From assembly GCA_008360975.2 (NCBI GenBank), contig CM039184.1, positions 37,435,797 through 37,499,796 on the forward strand: 64,000 nucleotides of DNA, in the 5' to 3' direction. This stretch comes from Lichenostomus cassidix. Taxonomy: Eukaryota; Chordata; Aves; Passeriformes; Meliphagidae. Positions 31,801-44,270 of this stretch are shown one piece after another. Below the pieces are notes generated by a model. It was not told where the DNA came from, searched no databases, and saw only the letters and a list, made by a program, of their open reading frames with translations. Made by a program: the position numbers and the translations under genes. Position 1 is the stretch's first letter; each line of letters opens with the position of its first letter.

Positions 31801-34800
31801 ATTCTCTGTGTTTTGGAAAACTCTTAGACATCTGGTTCAGCAAGATGCAACAACATAGAGTCCTACTGGCTATCATATGTCATTGCTATTGCTTCTACTA
31901 AGTTCAAAATTTGCTTTTATTGCTTTTCTATATGTTCCTTCTGATGACGGGGCTCTTCTGAATAAATGCAGTCACCAGAAAACTTTATCACATCTGTTTT
32001 CCATTGTATTTATAGTTTGCTCTTTATGTATCAAATGGCTAGTTTTATACACACACTAAGGAACAATATATATATATTTTTAAAATTTAAACTAATTAAG
32101 AGAAAAGTTTGCTGAAATTTAATGAGCACTACTCTTTTGACCTATTGTTGTCTAATAGAAATTGAGTTAGACTTACTTGGAATTCATTTTACCTTCACTT
32201 TGCATGTCATTATCAAGCTTCCCACCTCCTACAGCAGCACTAACCTCCAGAGCACTGTGCTTGCCTTTGTTCTCTTCCAATTATTCAGGCAAGAGATGAT
32301 TAACCAAACCTCTGAAAGTACATCTTAACACCCTGTCTGCTTTGAGCTTACATTACATATTTATATCTGAAACCTTTACCAGCCAAATAGATATAACAAA
32401 TATATTTCTTATGGAAACTTAGTTTTCAGTTACAGCTCCTAAACTCTTGCTTTAAGGTGAATTAAATCAGTTCCTGTCAGTTTAAATCAAATTAGAATAG
32501 TGCTAGTTCAGCCCTGAATGAGACTATTCAAGCTAACTTCTGCAATGGTTTAAGTAAACAGTTTACTTTCAAGTCTTCATGGAAAACGGTGCAAATAGTC
32601 TCATTTTCAAATATCCTCACTCAACAGAAAGAGCTTTGAGGAGTTCAGGGATCTATAACTGCAGTCATAAGGAAGATTAAAAATCTCTGCTTTATGTAAT
32701 CTATAAATAAACATTTTTCTTTTATATGTATTATGTCTCTTTCTTATTACTGCTTCAACTTATTTCCAGCTCAGATTTTCAGTTAGAAAATTTGATTTTC
32801 TGTTTGCCTGTTAACTTCTTATGGATCTTGCTTAAACCTAGGCAAGCACTTTTCAACCTCACCACACTTTGGCAAGGAGGTCTGTATGGCTTGGCTATCA
32901 CCTACTTAGTGATAAACCATTTTTTTTTGCCATTTTTGTATATTAATATCCTGGCACCTACTTCTTTTGAATGATTGTTCTGTAGCCTCTCTATATATAA
33001 CAGTCCTGTTTATAAGAAGGTCAGAAGTCACACCTGTTTCACATTGAAGAGTACTAGCTTGCTCTATCAGTTCTTGCATGGAAAGTCTTCCATAATTTTG
33101 GAACATCCCTTAGATCATCAGTCTTTTCCAGTTCTGTCATATTTTCCCTAAGATAAAGGCACAGAATAGTACACGGGCCTTAAAGGATGAGCAAGCCAAG
33201 AATCTATAAGGAGGTGGCTTAAAATCACAGTTTGAATATGATCAAATAGTGCTATGCATTTTGAGCCAGTATATTCCAAAGTCTATTCTATTCCAAAGTC
33301 TATTCTAAAGCCCATTACAAAAGTTAAATGATGATACTGGTCCTATTTATTTTAGTTTATCTCTGTTAATTTTAATAAAGGCAAACTTTACATTTCAGTG
33401 TGTTATTTTTACCTCCTTTGTCATTTTTTTTCACATGTCAGGAAGAGAGGGCAGCATTTGCTTGTGTTGGACTTCATAAAACTTCCAGCCCACCAAGGTT
33501 CTTGCAGATTAACTCAGCCATTCATTCACAGCCCCACCCCCAGTGGGATGAGGTACAGAATAGGAAGAGCAAAAGTGAAAAAACTTGTGGGTGATATTGT
33601 GAAATAAGTGAAAAGTTGTGATATTTCAAAGATAATAACCGTCTCCTTCTACAGCACAACAGCCAAACCACCATTCCATCTGTGGCCTTCCGTATGTCCA
33701 GTTCGATTAAGTGGTCCCTAGATCAACCTTTGCCTCCTTCCAAAAGCTACTGAAAACCAATTTTTAGCATAATTTAAGAAATTATTCTGAGTTTTTAAAT
33801 GCTTCCTTCATCTCCAAAAAGTTTTGGGATTTTTAATTGAGAAAAAAATAGAGAAACATTTTCTATACCGCACTAAATAAAAATCTTCCTGTAAGAAGAT
33901 ATTATATCAAGAAAACTATCAGCCAAGATTATGCTATATAGAGGAACATTTCCATCATTTCCTTTTAAATTATGTTAAGAACAATCTATAGACGTAAACA
34001 GTTTTGTAAATCAAGAGCCCACTTAAAAGCAAATATGCCCAAATACTGATAACGCATGACTAAATTCTCAGCTTCAAAATATATATTAATAGAGTATGTA
34101 TGCTTTCAAATATTATTCTGTTTACATTTAAGGAAACCTCACATTTTAATCTGCTTGAAAGAAAATAAAGATTCTAGCTGTGGGCACCATTCTGCTCTCC
34201 ACATGTTTAGTCACTACATCGATTGTTAGAAATGGGCACAGCATGTCAGCCTTTGTTTGGTTGGTTTTTATCCCTAAGAGCAATTCATTCAGACTTAGGT
34301 TGCAGTAATGCACTATTGATATTTGTTGTCCTATCCAATTTGTCTTCTTTATTTCCTTTTTAGCCCATAATTTTCATCATGTTTTAAGAGTGCAGCATAT
34401 GTTTATCTTCATACACAATCTTATTAACCAAAGTGCTAAAACTCATCATCATCTTTGAACTTCTCAGCTTCATTTGAGCTTGCAGCTATATCAGTGATAC
34501 TTCAGATCGAAGCTTCCTCACTTCAAAGCAACCATTCATAAGAATAGGTAACAATCCTCTATGAGGGCACAAAGATTGTTCTTTGGAAGAACATCACTAC
34601 TTAGCAAATTGTCAGTGGGCAAATGAGAAGCTCTGCTAGGACACTGCTGGCACTTAATAGAGATGTGAAAAATAAGGAGGGCAACACAAAGCTGGCACTT
34701 GGTAAAAGATGCTAGCAAGAAGCTACATCATTCTTTTAATTGACTAGCTAGACTTCAGGAGCACAACAGCTGTGTCCCTAAGACTAAGACGCCACAGGTA

Positions 34801-34864
34801 AAACATGCAGAATCCAGGTCCAGAGCACTGGATCCTGATAATTTTTGGCTTCTGTATAAGTCAG
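28856..34864. other. AT-rich sequence with no recognised feature
   Basis: About 6 kb without a recognised gene or repeat family. Short TA/CA runs occur near 29335 and 30230, and a 17-bp direct repeat (ATTCCAAAGTCTATTCT twice) near 33274-33308. Open frames are short and unsupported. Confidence 0.45.
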
Positions 34865-35001
34865 AAGAAAAAAACTGAAAAAAAAACCCCAGGAAAATCA
34901 AACAACAAAACCAAACCAAACCAACCAACCAACCAAAAAAAAAAAAAAACCAAAAAAAAAAAACCAAAACAAAAAAAAGACCAAAAAAAACCCCAGAAAA
35001 A
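34865..35001 (+). repeat. A-rich low-complexity tract with CCAA units
   Basis: Over 130 bases of mostly A, with CCAACCAACC and AAACC units embedded; no T after the first third. The Lys/Gln/Pro-rich frame across it is compositional. Confidence 0.9.
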
Positions 35002-38000
35002 ATGCACCCACCAAAACTTTCAAAAACACTTCTTTCCAGACTGAAGCTCTGAAACTCAGTATTTTTCCCTGATATAAAGAATAATGCTCAAACTCAGCTT
35101 TATTTCAGTCTGTGTTCTGTCATCCTATTTTGCCTACATATACTAAAATCTTTTGTATGGAAACTAACAAATAGAGACAAATATATTGACAGATATAGAA
35201 ATACATAGCCAGGTAGATAAGCAATGTCTGGGATTTGCCAGATCATTTTTTTCCCCAAGATTTTGGATGTTGCATGATGTATAAGCTAACTTCAAATATG
35301 GTTTTGGCAGTCTTTAAAAGAATAGACACTACCTCCACACTCCTGACAACAGCAGAACCAGAAAATAGTTTTTCACATATCAGGAGAAAACTTCATTGAC
35401 TAAATACCCATGTTCATGTTTGAAACAAAAAGATTCTTAAAGATATGAAACGTATTGAACAATGGGAATATACTAATTTGTAGAAAAATATGAGAGGAGT
35501 AAAAAGGTAAAACAGTTGATCACAGCAAATTTAGTGCATATTCAATTCTATTATGGCAGATGAAATATGTTAATTTACTTTTGAAATATACCTTATACAT
35601 ATTGTGAACCGAGAAGATTAATTAATATTGAAAAATGCTAAGACAAAAGAGAGCTATTTAAAATAGGAACAAATAGGAACAATACTTAATTTTAAAATGG
35701 AAAGAAAAGAAAGTAAGCTTTATGGACTATCAGCTGAATAGGGGTTCCTGTAGAAACCCTAACGTTATGACAGAAATAAATGTTGACAACACTATTATGT
35801 AAAAGATTAAAACACTGTTTCTTCTTGCTTACAGTTGACTTCTGGTATCAACATTTCTTGGATTCTCTAAGTACCTGATTATGTATCTGCATTTTACATA
35901 AATGCATATAACTTTTTGCCTTAGAAAGGATAAGCAAGTTTAGAGGACAGCAGGCACACTATAAGGGTAGCATCCATGTACTAAGAAAACAGGACCAGCA
36001 GAATTTGAAATTTGACACTCAGCAGGCTGTTCTATCAAAACATTTGCCAATTATTTTAAGCATGAGTCCTACCTCCAAAAATCAACCATACAACAATCTT
36101 AAAAGTAAAGACGTTTAAATTTTTTATTGTGGATTATCTTAAACTTTGATTTTTCTATGTTGAAGTTATTAATACAAGCTTTCTTAAAACTGCCTGAAAT
36201 TGAGAGTGTAGTGGGCCCATCAGGTAGTCCTGAACACAGGTTTTACCCTGTAATAACTTCAGCAGGAGGTAATGAGTCCACAGAAGGTCCAGGGCAACCC
36301 TTGCTGCTTCAGGTGATTACCAGAAAACTCTGAACTTCCACTGCACAAATTCCCATAGGATGTATAAAAACACAGATGTGGGACACAGGAAACAATCCAA
36401 TTCTATGTATTCTGAATGCCTTTCAGTTTTTCTTTTTCTACCTGATGCTTATAAAGTTTTGCAGTCTTCCACTCTCAGTCAGCAAAGGCTCCTGGAAGCA
36501 GTGTACAAACAATTTCCTCCAAACCTATACAATGAATAAGCTTTTAAGATGTTTTTTCTCCTGTTGCATGTCTTCATTTTCTTTTCTCAATTTTATCTTG
36601 TTTTAAATGGACATTCCAGCATTTAAACTTTTTTATTTTGCAATGGCATCTAGGGAATAATGCTCCATGACTGGAATGTTAACACTTCTATTTTTCTTTT
36701 TTTGTGTGAATAAAAATCTCTTTATGTATCTTTCCTACTGTTCCTACATGCCTAAATTTTCAGAAAAAAAATCAGATTTATGTAAAGACACATAGGAAAT
36801 ACTGTTATTATTTACAGTTACAGTTAAAACTGAGGGAATCAAATAATAGAATGTTGCACAGACTGGTCCCAAAAGTAGAAAAAAACCACTGAAATAATAA
36901 AGACACAATTATTTACTTCATATGATATCTCAGGACACCTCAGCAATTTTAAAGACTAAATTATAGTTATGGGAAAAAAAATCCATAAGAAGACTCGAGT
37001 GTGTTACGACCTACTTTAAAAAAATAAATATATATATGCTATAAAAATTAAGCCTCCGATCTTATTAAAAGAAATAAATTTCTAGTTGTGAAAAATATTT
37101 AGTTCATATTCTAAGGGGATAGAGATCCACAGATAAGTCAGCTGTCTTTCCATGTGTTTATGACAATTTATGCAAATTTGTCTAACCACATTGAAAGAAG
37201 AAATTTAATAAAACAAGTTTGAAGGTAATCAGCGAGAAAGATAAAAAAAAACCCAAATGTGGTAACTAAGAAAGCTTGAAGATAGTGTCCCCTAGTATGC
37301 ACTGTCTAAAACACCCCAAGCATCTGGTACAAAAATAAATCTAGGTGCAACTGTTGTGATATTTTTAGAGCCATTGAATATAAAGCATAGACATGAAATT
37401 GACATTTGGAGACTTTAAAAGAAGTTACAATATATCAATTTGTTAATGAAACAAATTTTTAAAACATATATTTGCCCTTTTCTCCTAAACTATGAAGGTT
37501 TTTTTGACAGTCACTTGACGATTTTATATTTTGAGAAATGATGTAAAGAACTCACATTGCAAAGGATTTTCAGTGCCAGAAATCTGTGCAAAAATGGTTC
37601 CAAAACACTGATTTTTTACCAGAGCCACAACAGTACTAAATATACATATATATAAAATGATTCATCAAAATAAGCAGACTAGGTTTCCTAGGAATAAACA
37701 TAGAGATTGGTGGAACTGCTGATACAAATTTTTATAGTACTGGGTACAAACATTTTTTTTTTATATACACCAATGGAACATTGACCTCAGGACCCAAATA
37801 ATTTTGTGTCAATATTGCAATTGTCTACCAAATGTGAAATCATGAGTAGTAAGCAGAAAATGCAGATTTTTAGAAAAACAGACTTTTTCAAGTCTATTTT
37901 TGATTTTGTATATCCTGTTCCCCAGTTTGTACACTGCAAATACCCTTATACAAAGGTATGTTGCCACTTCCTATGAAGTTTCTTCTCTCCTCCTCACTTG

Positions 38001-38210
38001 TTCCTTGCTTTCTTCCACAGTTCTTATTGCAGGGAAATCTCTCATTTATATTTAGATACATTTGGAGGCTGTTCTGGACATATCTCTATCATTTTTCTCT
38101 CCTCTTCACCGTTTTTTGTTAAAGGAGTAAGCCCCTGTAATGAACATGAGCATGATGAAAGTTCGTGATGAAACAGTTTTCTTGCTGCCCTAAATTTTTT
38201 TTCTGGGACA
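35002..38210. other. AT-rich sequence with no recognised feature
   Basis: Nothing recognised; a short TA run lies near 37028. Confidence 0.45.
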
Positions 38211-38290
38211 AAAGAAAAAAAATTACAAAATAAAACCAAACAAAAAAAGCCTTAAAAACAAACAAACAAAAAAAGCAAACAGTAAAAAAC
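38211..38290 (+). repeat. A-rich tract with AAAC units
   Basis: About 80 bases with AAACAAACAAAC and other A runs; low complexity with no parent element identified. Confidence 0.8.
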
Positions 38291-41200
38291 ATGGTAAAAA
38301 AGATTCTGTGGCACTTGTTATTGTTTTCATTGGTAGAAGTCTGTTGGAGGAGATTCAAGGAAAAAACAATATAAAGTCACTATATTTTCCCAGTGGGTTT
38401 TTTGTTTTCTTTGTGATTCTCAGGATAATGATTCTGAAGAAGTACGTAGTTTGATATTTGTGTTCCTAAAAGCTACATGTATGACTTCTGAATTCGGAAA
38501 AAGAAAAATAAAAATTATATAAATAAATGCAGGGATCACTATTTCAAAATCACAGAAAAGCTGTCCTTATTGAGTATTTGTGTAATGGATTGTCATCTAG
38601 GGGTTTATTTGAAGCTGCATAAAACAATCAGATGTTTCTTGCTCTTCTCAGCAAGAATAGCAGCAAAAGCAGCAAAGCAGGTAAGTTCATATTTCTTTCA
38701 GTGCAAGGAGCTTAGTTACCTGAGATATCGAGTTTTTTTAGAATGGTGAACTTTGCCTCCTATACTACTAAAGATCTTTATGTAAAATATCACTTTAAGC
38801 ACTGCTGCAGTAATAGCCAGCAATGAGTAGGAATTTTAAAGCACTCAAGGACTCTGAAGGAAAGTAACACCACTGAAACAAATCCTCCTATGCAGTGTGA
38901 AATAATGAATGGGAAAACATATTATTTGATTGTTTGCTTAGCCACTGAATCATATTGGGGTCTTCTCTGTTTGCATTTCCCTCCCAAGACTAGAAAAACA
39001 AGAATTCTTTCATTAAAACTGCTTCCTCCTCTGGTGTTTCATTCTTTAATAATTTTGTTCAAAAGCTTACTCAGTGACATCATCCTTTCTACATACATTA
39101 TTTCTTCACCAGCCTTTCGTGAGTCCTGTGTTTCTGTTAGTCTTTTTACACGTCTTTCCATTCATCAAGGTACTTGTTTCCTTTGGGCTGCAGCTTGAAA
39201 ATTTGCTTGAAGAAATGCTGAGCTATTTGACATGTATTTGATCATGGACTCAAGGACAAAGAGTTTTCAGGCTCACATCCAAACTACATCCTGTTTGCAA
39301 GCAAACTGCATTTCATTGTATATCCTGTCATGGTCAATCAGAATTGATAGTCCATCTCTGGTGCGGATATACTCAGCTTCTCAAACTGCCATTTTATCTA
39401 TTCAGTGAGATTATATTCTTGCACAATATGCACATAATTGCATGGATAAGACTATCCAAATGGTACACAGATGACATTGAAATACCTCACACTGAAATCT
39501 GTTGTGTTTCAAAACACTGATAAGGATGTCATTTTCCTGAAATCTACTCCAGTTCATATATTACTCTCCATAACTGTCTTGACTTTGAGTACCCTCAAAA
39601 TATAGTGATTTCCACTGCCAGTAAAATCCCATGATGTATACAGAAATATATTGTGAATTTTTATTTCTTCATTTGTTACGTAATTAAAGGATTCAGGGAG
39701 AATAATGAGTCCTTTTCCAAACAAAGCCCAATGAAATATTTAAATCCTTTTTCAGTGCTTAGGCTGCCGTTTGTAATCAATAAAAATTATTACCTTGGGG
39801 TGAATTTTAACTTTGGGATTACTGAAAAATTTCTTATTAATCTACTATTTCTATAAAAAAAGGCTGACCAACAGGAAAAACATCTGGAAGAAACAAATGT
39901 ATCTGTCAAAGATGTTTGCTAAATTTCTGGAAAAACCTTTATTGAAATACCTTGTTCCATCTCTTTTGAGTCATCATGAATTAATTTATTTTCTTATCAA
40001 ACTTAAACATTTTTAAATTAACCACATGAAAAATTCTAAGCGAAATCCAAATAAAAAACAAACCCATACCCCAAAAAAGCAACAAAATTATTTCCTCTTA
40101 TTTCATTGGTAGCAAAACATTATTCAACCTTCCCACTATACTGTAAGAGTTATCTCATATTCCTCTGCAGACTTATCCTTTAAAGATGAAAAAAAAATCT
40201 TTTCCTTCTTCACACCTCATGTTTTAAAGTGTTAAAATTAGTGTCACACTTCTCTGGTGGAATCCCTGAAGCTTGTCTGCATCTCACCTCCAAACCAGAC
40301 AGTATTTCAGTAAAGTAACTAACTCTTAACAGAGTTGGATCCCCTCTGTCTTTTACAGTAAATTACCTTTCAGTTTGAAAGGCCTTGCAACCATAAAATA
40401 GTATTGACTCAAATTAGATGGCTTTCTATATTACCCATTCTTCTGCCTTTTTGAGTTATTACTTATTTTATATATGTGGTTTATTTTTTGGTGGATACAG
40501 CATTTTACATCTATCCTCTCCAAGTTTGGGGTTAGTTTTTGGTTTTTAGCAAATTTTCCAGATTCATTAAAACCATGTCAGTCTAATCACTTGGTATTCT
40601 GTTCCATGGCGTTTTCCATTCATTTTTCTTTAGTACAAGGCCAAGTTATGTAAGCACAGTGTCTATTCCATCAAGTTTTTCCTTTCCCGTAATTTAGAAT
40701 TTGAAATATTTAAGATAGGGCATAGACAAAGATTATGTTGACGTCGGTGTCTTATAAATCATCCAGTATGAGCTATCAAAAAGAGTATTAAGTCACTAAA
40801 CCTATTGCTTTTCATGAGTTAATTCCCTTACATGGTATTCCAAGGAAGGCCTGTCTTCAATCATCATTATAAACATTCAGTATATCCTGAAGTTAAAGTA
40901 GTCCTTTGTTACAATCACTGCAATAGTAGAAGCTGCCAGTTCTCTACCTCTATAAGTCATCCAGAATGCACTCATTTTCAGGAGGTGAATTCATATTACA
41001 TTTTTAATGCATTTCTTCAATCCACAATGAGTAATCTACCCAATGGGTGTGCTTCAAGAATGCCATGGAGGAAAAATAATTGGGGAAAGACTTGACAGGA
41101 TTTAGATTTGAGATCTAAAGTTCCTGACCACACTATATCTAATGTACTTGTGGGCATATTGAGGAGATGATCATCAAAGCATGAAGAAGATTTACTGTGT

Positions 41201-41584
41201 AACTTTGCTTCTTAAGAGGTCTGCATTCTGCAGTGATCTGTTGATGTACACATGCTCAGGTACTTACTGCCTAGGACCCAAAGGCTGTTTACAGTTCCAT
41301 GTTAGATACCCAATGAACATTATGGGTTCCTCTGATCATTCTGTGACCACATCCATTAAACCAAACCTTGCACAAGCCATACCTAAAATCCAGACTTCAA
41401 TATGTGTATTAAGTGAGTAGTCAGTATTCTCCTAAAGGAAGTGAAACACATTTGCAAGTTGCAGTCCTTTCTATTTAGCTTTGATTCTAAGCCTCTAACA
41501 AATAGTTTGCCTGTTACTTGCGACTCAATTAATTCAATGTGTTTTGAAGATTTTTATCAGCTGCTCAAAGTAAAATTGAATAGG
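38291..41584. other. AT-rich sequence with no recognised feature
   Basis: No gene, RNA or repeat family recognised in about 3.3 kb. Confidence 0.45.
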
Positions 41585-42185
41585 ATTCAGCAGCATGCCC
41601 TGGCAGCCAGGAGGGCCAACCAAAGCTGATCAAGGAAGGTGATCTTCCCTGCTCTGCTCTGGTGAAGCCTCACCTTGAGTATTGTGTTGAGTTTTGAGCA
41701 CTGCAATATAAGGATATAAAGCTCCTAGAGAGTATTCCAAGGAGGGCCACAAGGATGGCAAAGAGCCTTAAGGAAAAGCCATATGAGGAGCAGCTGAGGT
41801 CGCTTGGTCTGTTCTGCATGGGGAAGTGGAGACCTCATTGCAGTCTACAACTTGTATATGAGGGGAGGAGGAGGGACAGGCGCTGATATCATCCCCATGG
41901 GGACCAGCAACAGGACCTGAGGGAATGGCCTGAAGCTGTGTCACGGGAGGTTTAGGTTGGATATCAGGAAAAGGTTCTTCACCCAAGAGAGTGTTTGGGC
42001 ACTGGAACAGACTCCCTGGGGAAGTGGTCACAGCACCAAGCCTGACAGAGTTTGGGAAGAGTTTGCACAATACTCTCAGGCACATGGTGTGACTCTTGGG
42101 GATGATCTTGTGCAGAGCAAGGAGATGGACTCGATGAGCCTTGTGGGTCCCTTCCCACTGAGCTTATTCTTTGATTTTTGGGCTT
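41585..42185 (+). mobile_element. CR1 LINE 3' fragment (5'-truncated)
   Basis: About 600 bp of CR1 ORF2-end and 3' UTR. Landmarks are CTCACCTTGAGTATTGTGTT, AGGAGGGACAGGCGCTG, AGGAAAAGGTTCTTCACCC and the near-terminal CTTGTGGGTCCCTTCC, followed by a degenerate TTATTCTTTGATTTTTGG end. It resembles the plus-strand CR1 at 10236-10645. Frames on either strand are broken, so it is a dead copy. Confidence 0.92.
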
Positions 42186-43919
42186 ACTATTATTAGAAAC
42201 AGCAGTTCTTTACAAGGGATGCAGCCTTGCTCTGTTTAAAAAAAAATAAATCAAGAGTCATCTTCATTTATTCAAATTCAAAATAGCAATTTCAATGAAA
42301 TTAAAGATCACTCTAAGTGATCTTAGGTGAAGATCAGTGACAGCCTGAAATATTTCTCATTTTAGAGGGCAATATTCTTTGGTGTGTAAATCAAAACTTT
42401 CCAGTTTGAAATAAGAAAAAGAATAAGAAGAATAAAAAATCTCATCACTAGAATACTAGTAAAACTGTCAAACATCACAGACAACTACTGTACAGAGAAA
42501 AGAGAAATCTATACATCTTAGTCAGGATGGGAAACAAATTACCCTCCCAACCCTCTGTACAGATTATTTTCTTTGCATCTTCAAAATGATGGAAAATATG
42601 TATGAGACTGCAAAGGATAGTAAATTATACGTGATGCAGTCCTTAGGCATATGTGGTACTTCAATAAAAGTAGTTACTCCCATATATTATGTTAAACTAA
42701 GAGCTTACTACACTGCAAATAAAAGGAAGGAAAGGGATGCTGATGAAATTTGATAAACTATCACATTTTGTTTTTCTTGGAATCTTACCTTAAGTTTTGA
42801 CTACACATGCAAGAACACTGCACTTTAAACACAAGGTCCACTGTTTGAAATATCCAAATAAAATGAACTCCGAGGATCTAATAAAATTTTTAGAAAGAGA
42901 ATGCAAGAAAACTTATCATCAAAACAATAATATTAAATATATATAAAACACTATAAAGTTGTGCTTGACATTCTGCAAGAGAGATTAAAAAGAAAAGCTG
43001 TTAACCTGAAAGTGTGCTGACAGTGACACAGGACCTTCCCACTTTATTGCTGCTTCTTAAAGCTCACAAAGCACACAGAGTTGTAACATAAAACACCTTT
43101 GAACTTCAATCCACACATCGTTCCCCTCTTGCTCACCTCCAGAAATTTTTATTTAGAGATATGATCTCAGTCTTTATGATGTTACACTTCAAAACAGTAT
43201 GTCATTTAGCATCTTTAAACTTTCAGAAAAACAAATACTAGAGAGCTCACATGAACTTGTGAAAAAGCAATGCAAAACTTCTGCATAAAGTGAGTCAGCT
43301 ACTGGGATCAGCATTTTAAAAAACCAGTCAATCCACTCTCAGGATCTCTGTAAAACATTCACTGTACACAAGCACTAACTACCACTTCATTTTACTCAAT
43401 CCTGTCGTTGACTTCTCTTCAGCAGTTAAATATTTTTCTGGATTTTTATGAAAACGTAACACTTAAAACAATTCATTCCATCTCACTAATACCAGAAAAA
43501 AATATATTTATCTACCACATATTCTCTTCACTGAAGATAACTAAAGCTTGAATAGCAGTCCTCTCATGGAGAATGCTATTGCTCTTGGAGCCAACCTGCG
43601 GATGTCACATAAATCAGTTACAACTCCTCTCTTAGCAATGTACCCTTGATTCTGATTGACTCAGATATTAGAAGGTGACTGAATGTAATTTGCTAGATAA
43701 TTTCCTTACAGTGACATTTTTTGTACACTGTCAGCAACTGCAGCTGACCTATACTATTTCTAGGCAATTTAAGGTCCACATATTAATTGTTATCCTGTAC
43801 TTTGTATGTAAGGAAAAATAAAAAGTAACATTATTAAAACTAATATCTTTTTCCATCTCTTCCTTTTGCCCAAATGCCCACATTATTTAGAAAGTATGTG
43901 GATCACAGGATGAAGAAGA
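42186..43919. other. AT-rich sequence with no recognised feature
   Basis: Nothing recognised on either strand. Confidence 0.45.
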
Positions 43920-44270
43920 TATTAAGCAGCCATGACTAAATATGCATCTTCTTAATTGCTTTCAAAACTCCCAGGGTGCTCAGGTTTCACCAATAAATGA
44001 ATGTTTTCCAAATTATTTTTTTCACAATTGCTGTCAATTTCAATGGAAGAAGCAATGGTTTGTGTTTACTTGCAGGTGATGATGTCCACCTGTTTGGGCA
44101 TTTTTTGCTGTCCACTATATCAGATGATCAGAATTAAATATTGCCAAAACAGCTGAGACAATGTAAATTTAATTATTGAAATCACCTGTAAATGCAGAGG
44201 ATTTAGCACAGGCTATTTACATAACAGAGCATTATGCACCCCAAGTGTGAAACAGCTCTATGCAATACGG
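43920..44270. other. Possible conserved non-coding element (unproven)
   Basis: Non-repetitive, compositionally balanced AT-rich sequence containing TTAATTGC and TTTAATTATTGAAATC, a CAGGTG/CACCTG E-box pair (near 44073 and 44184) and ATGCATAT-like cores. The texture resembles a developmental enhancer. Only alignment to other birds or mammals can decide. Confidence 0.2.
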
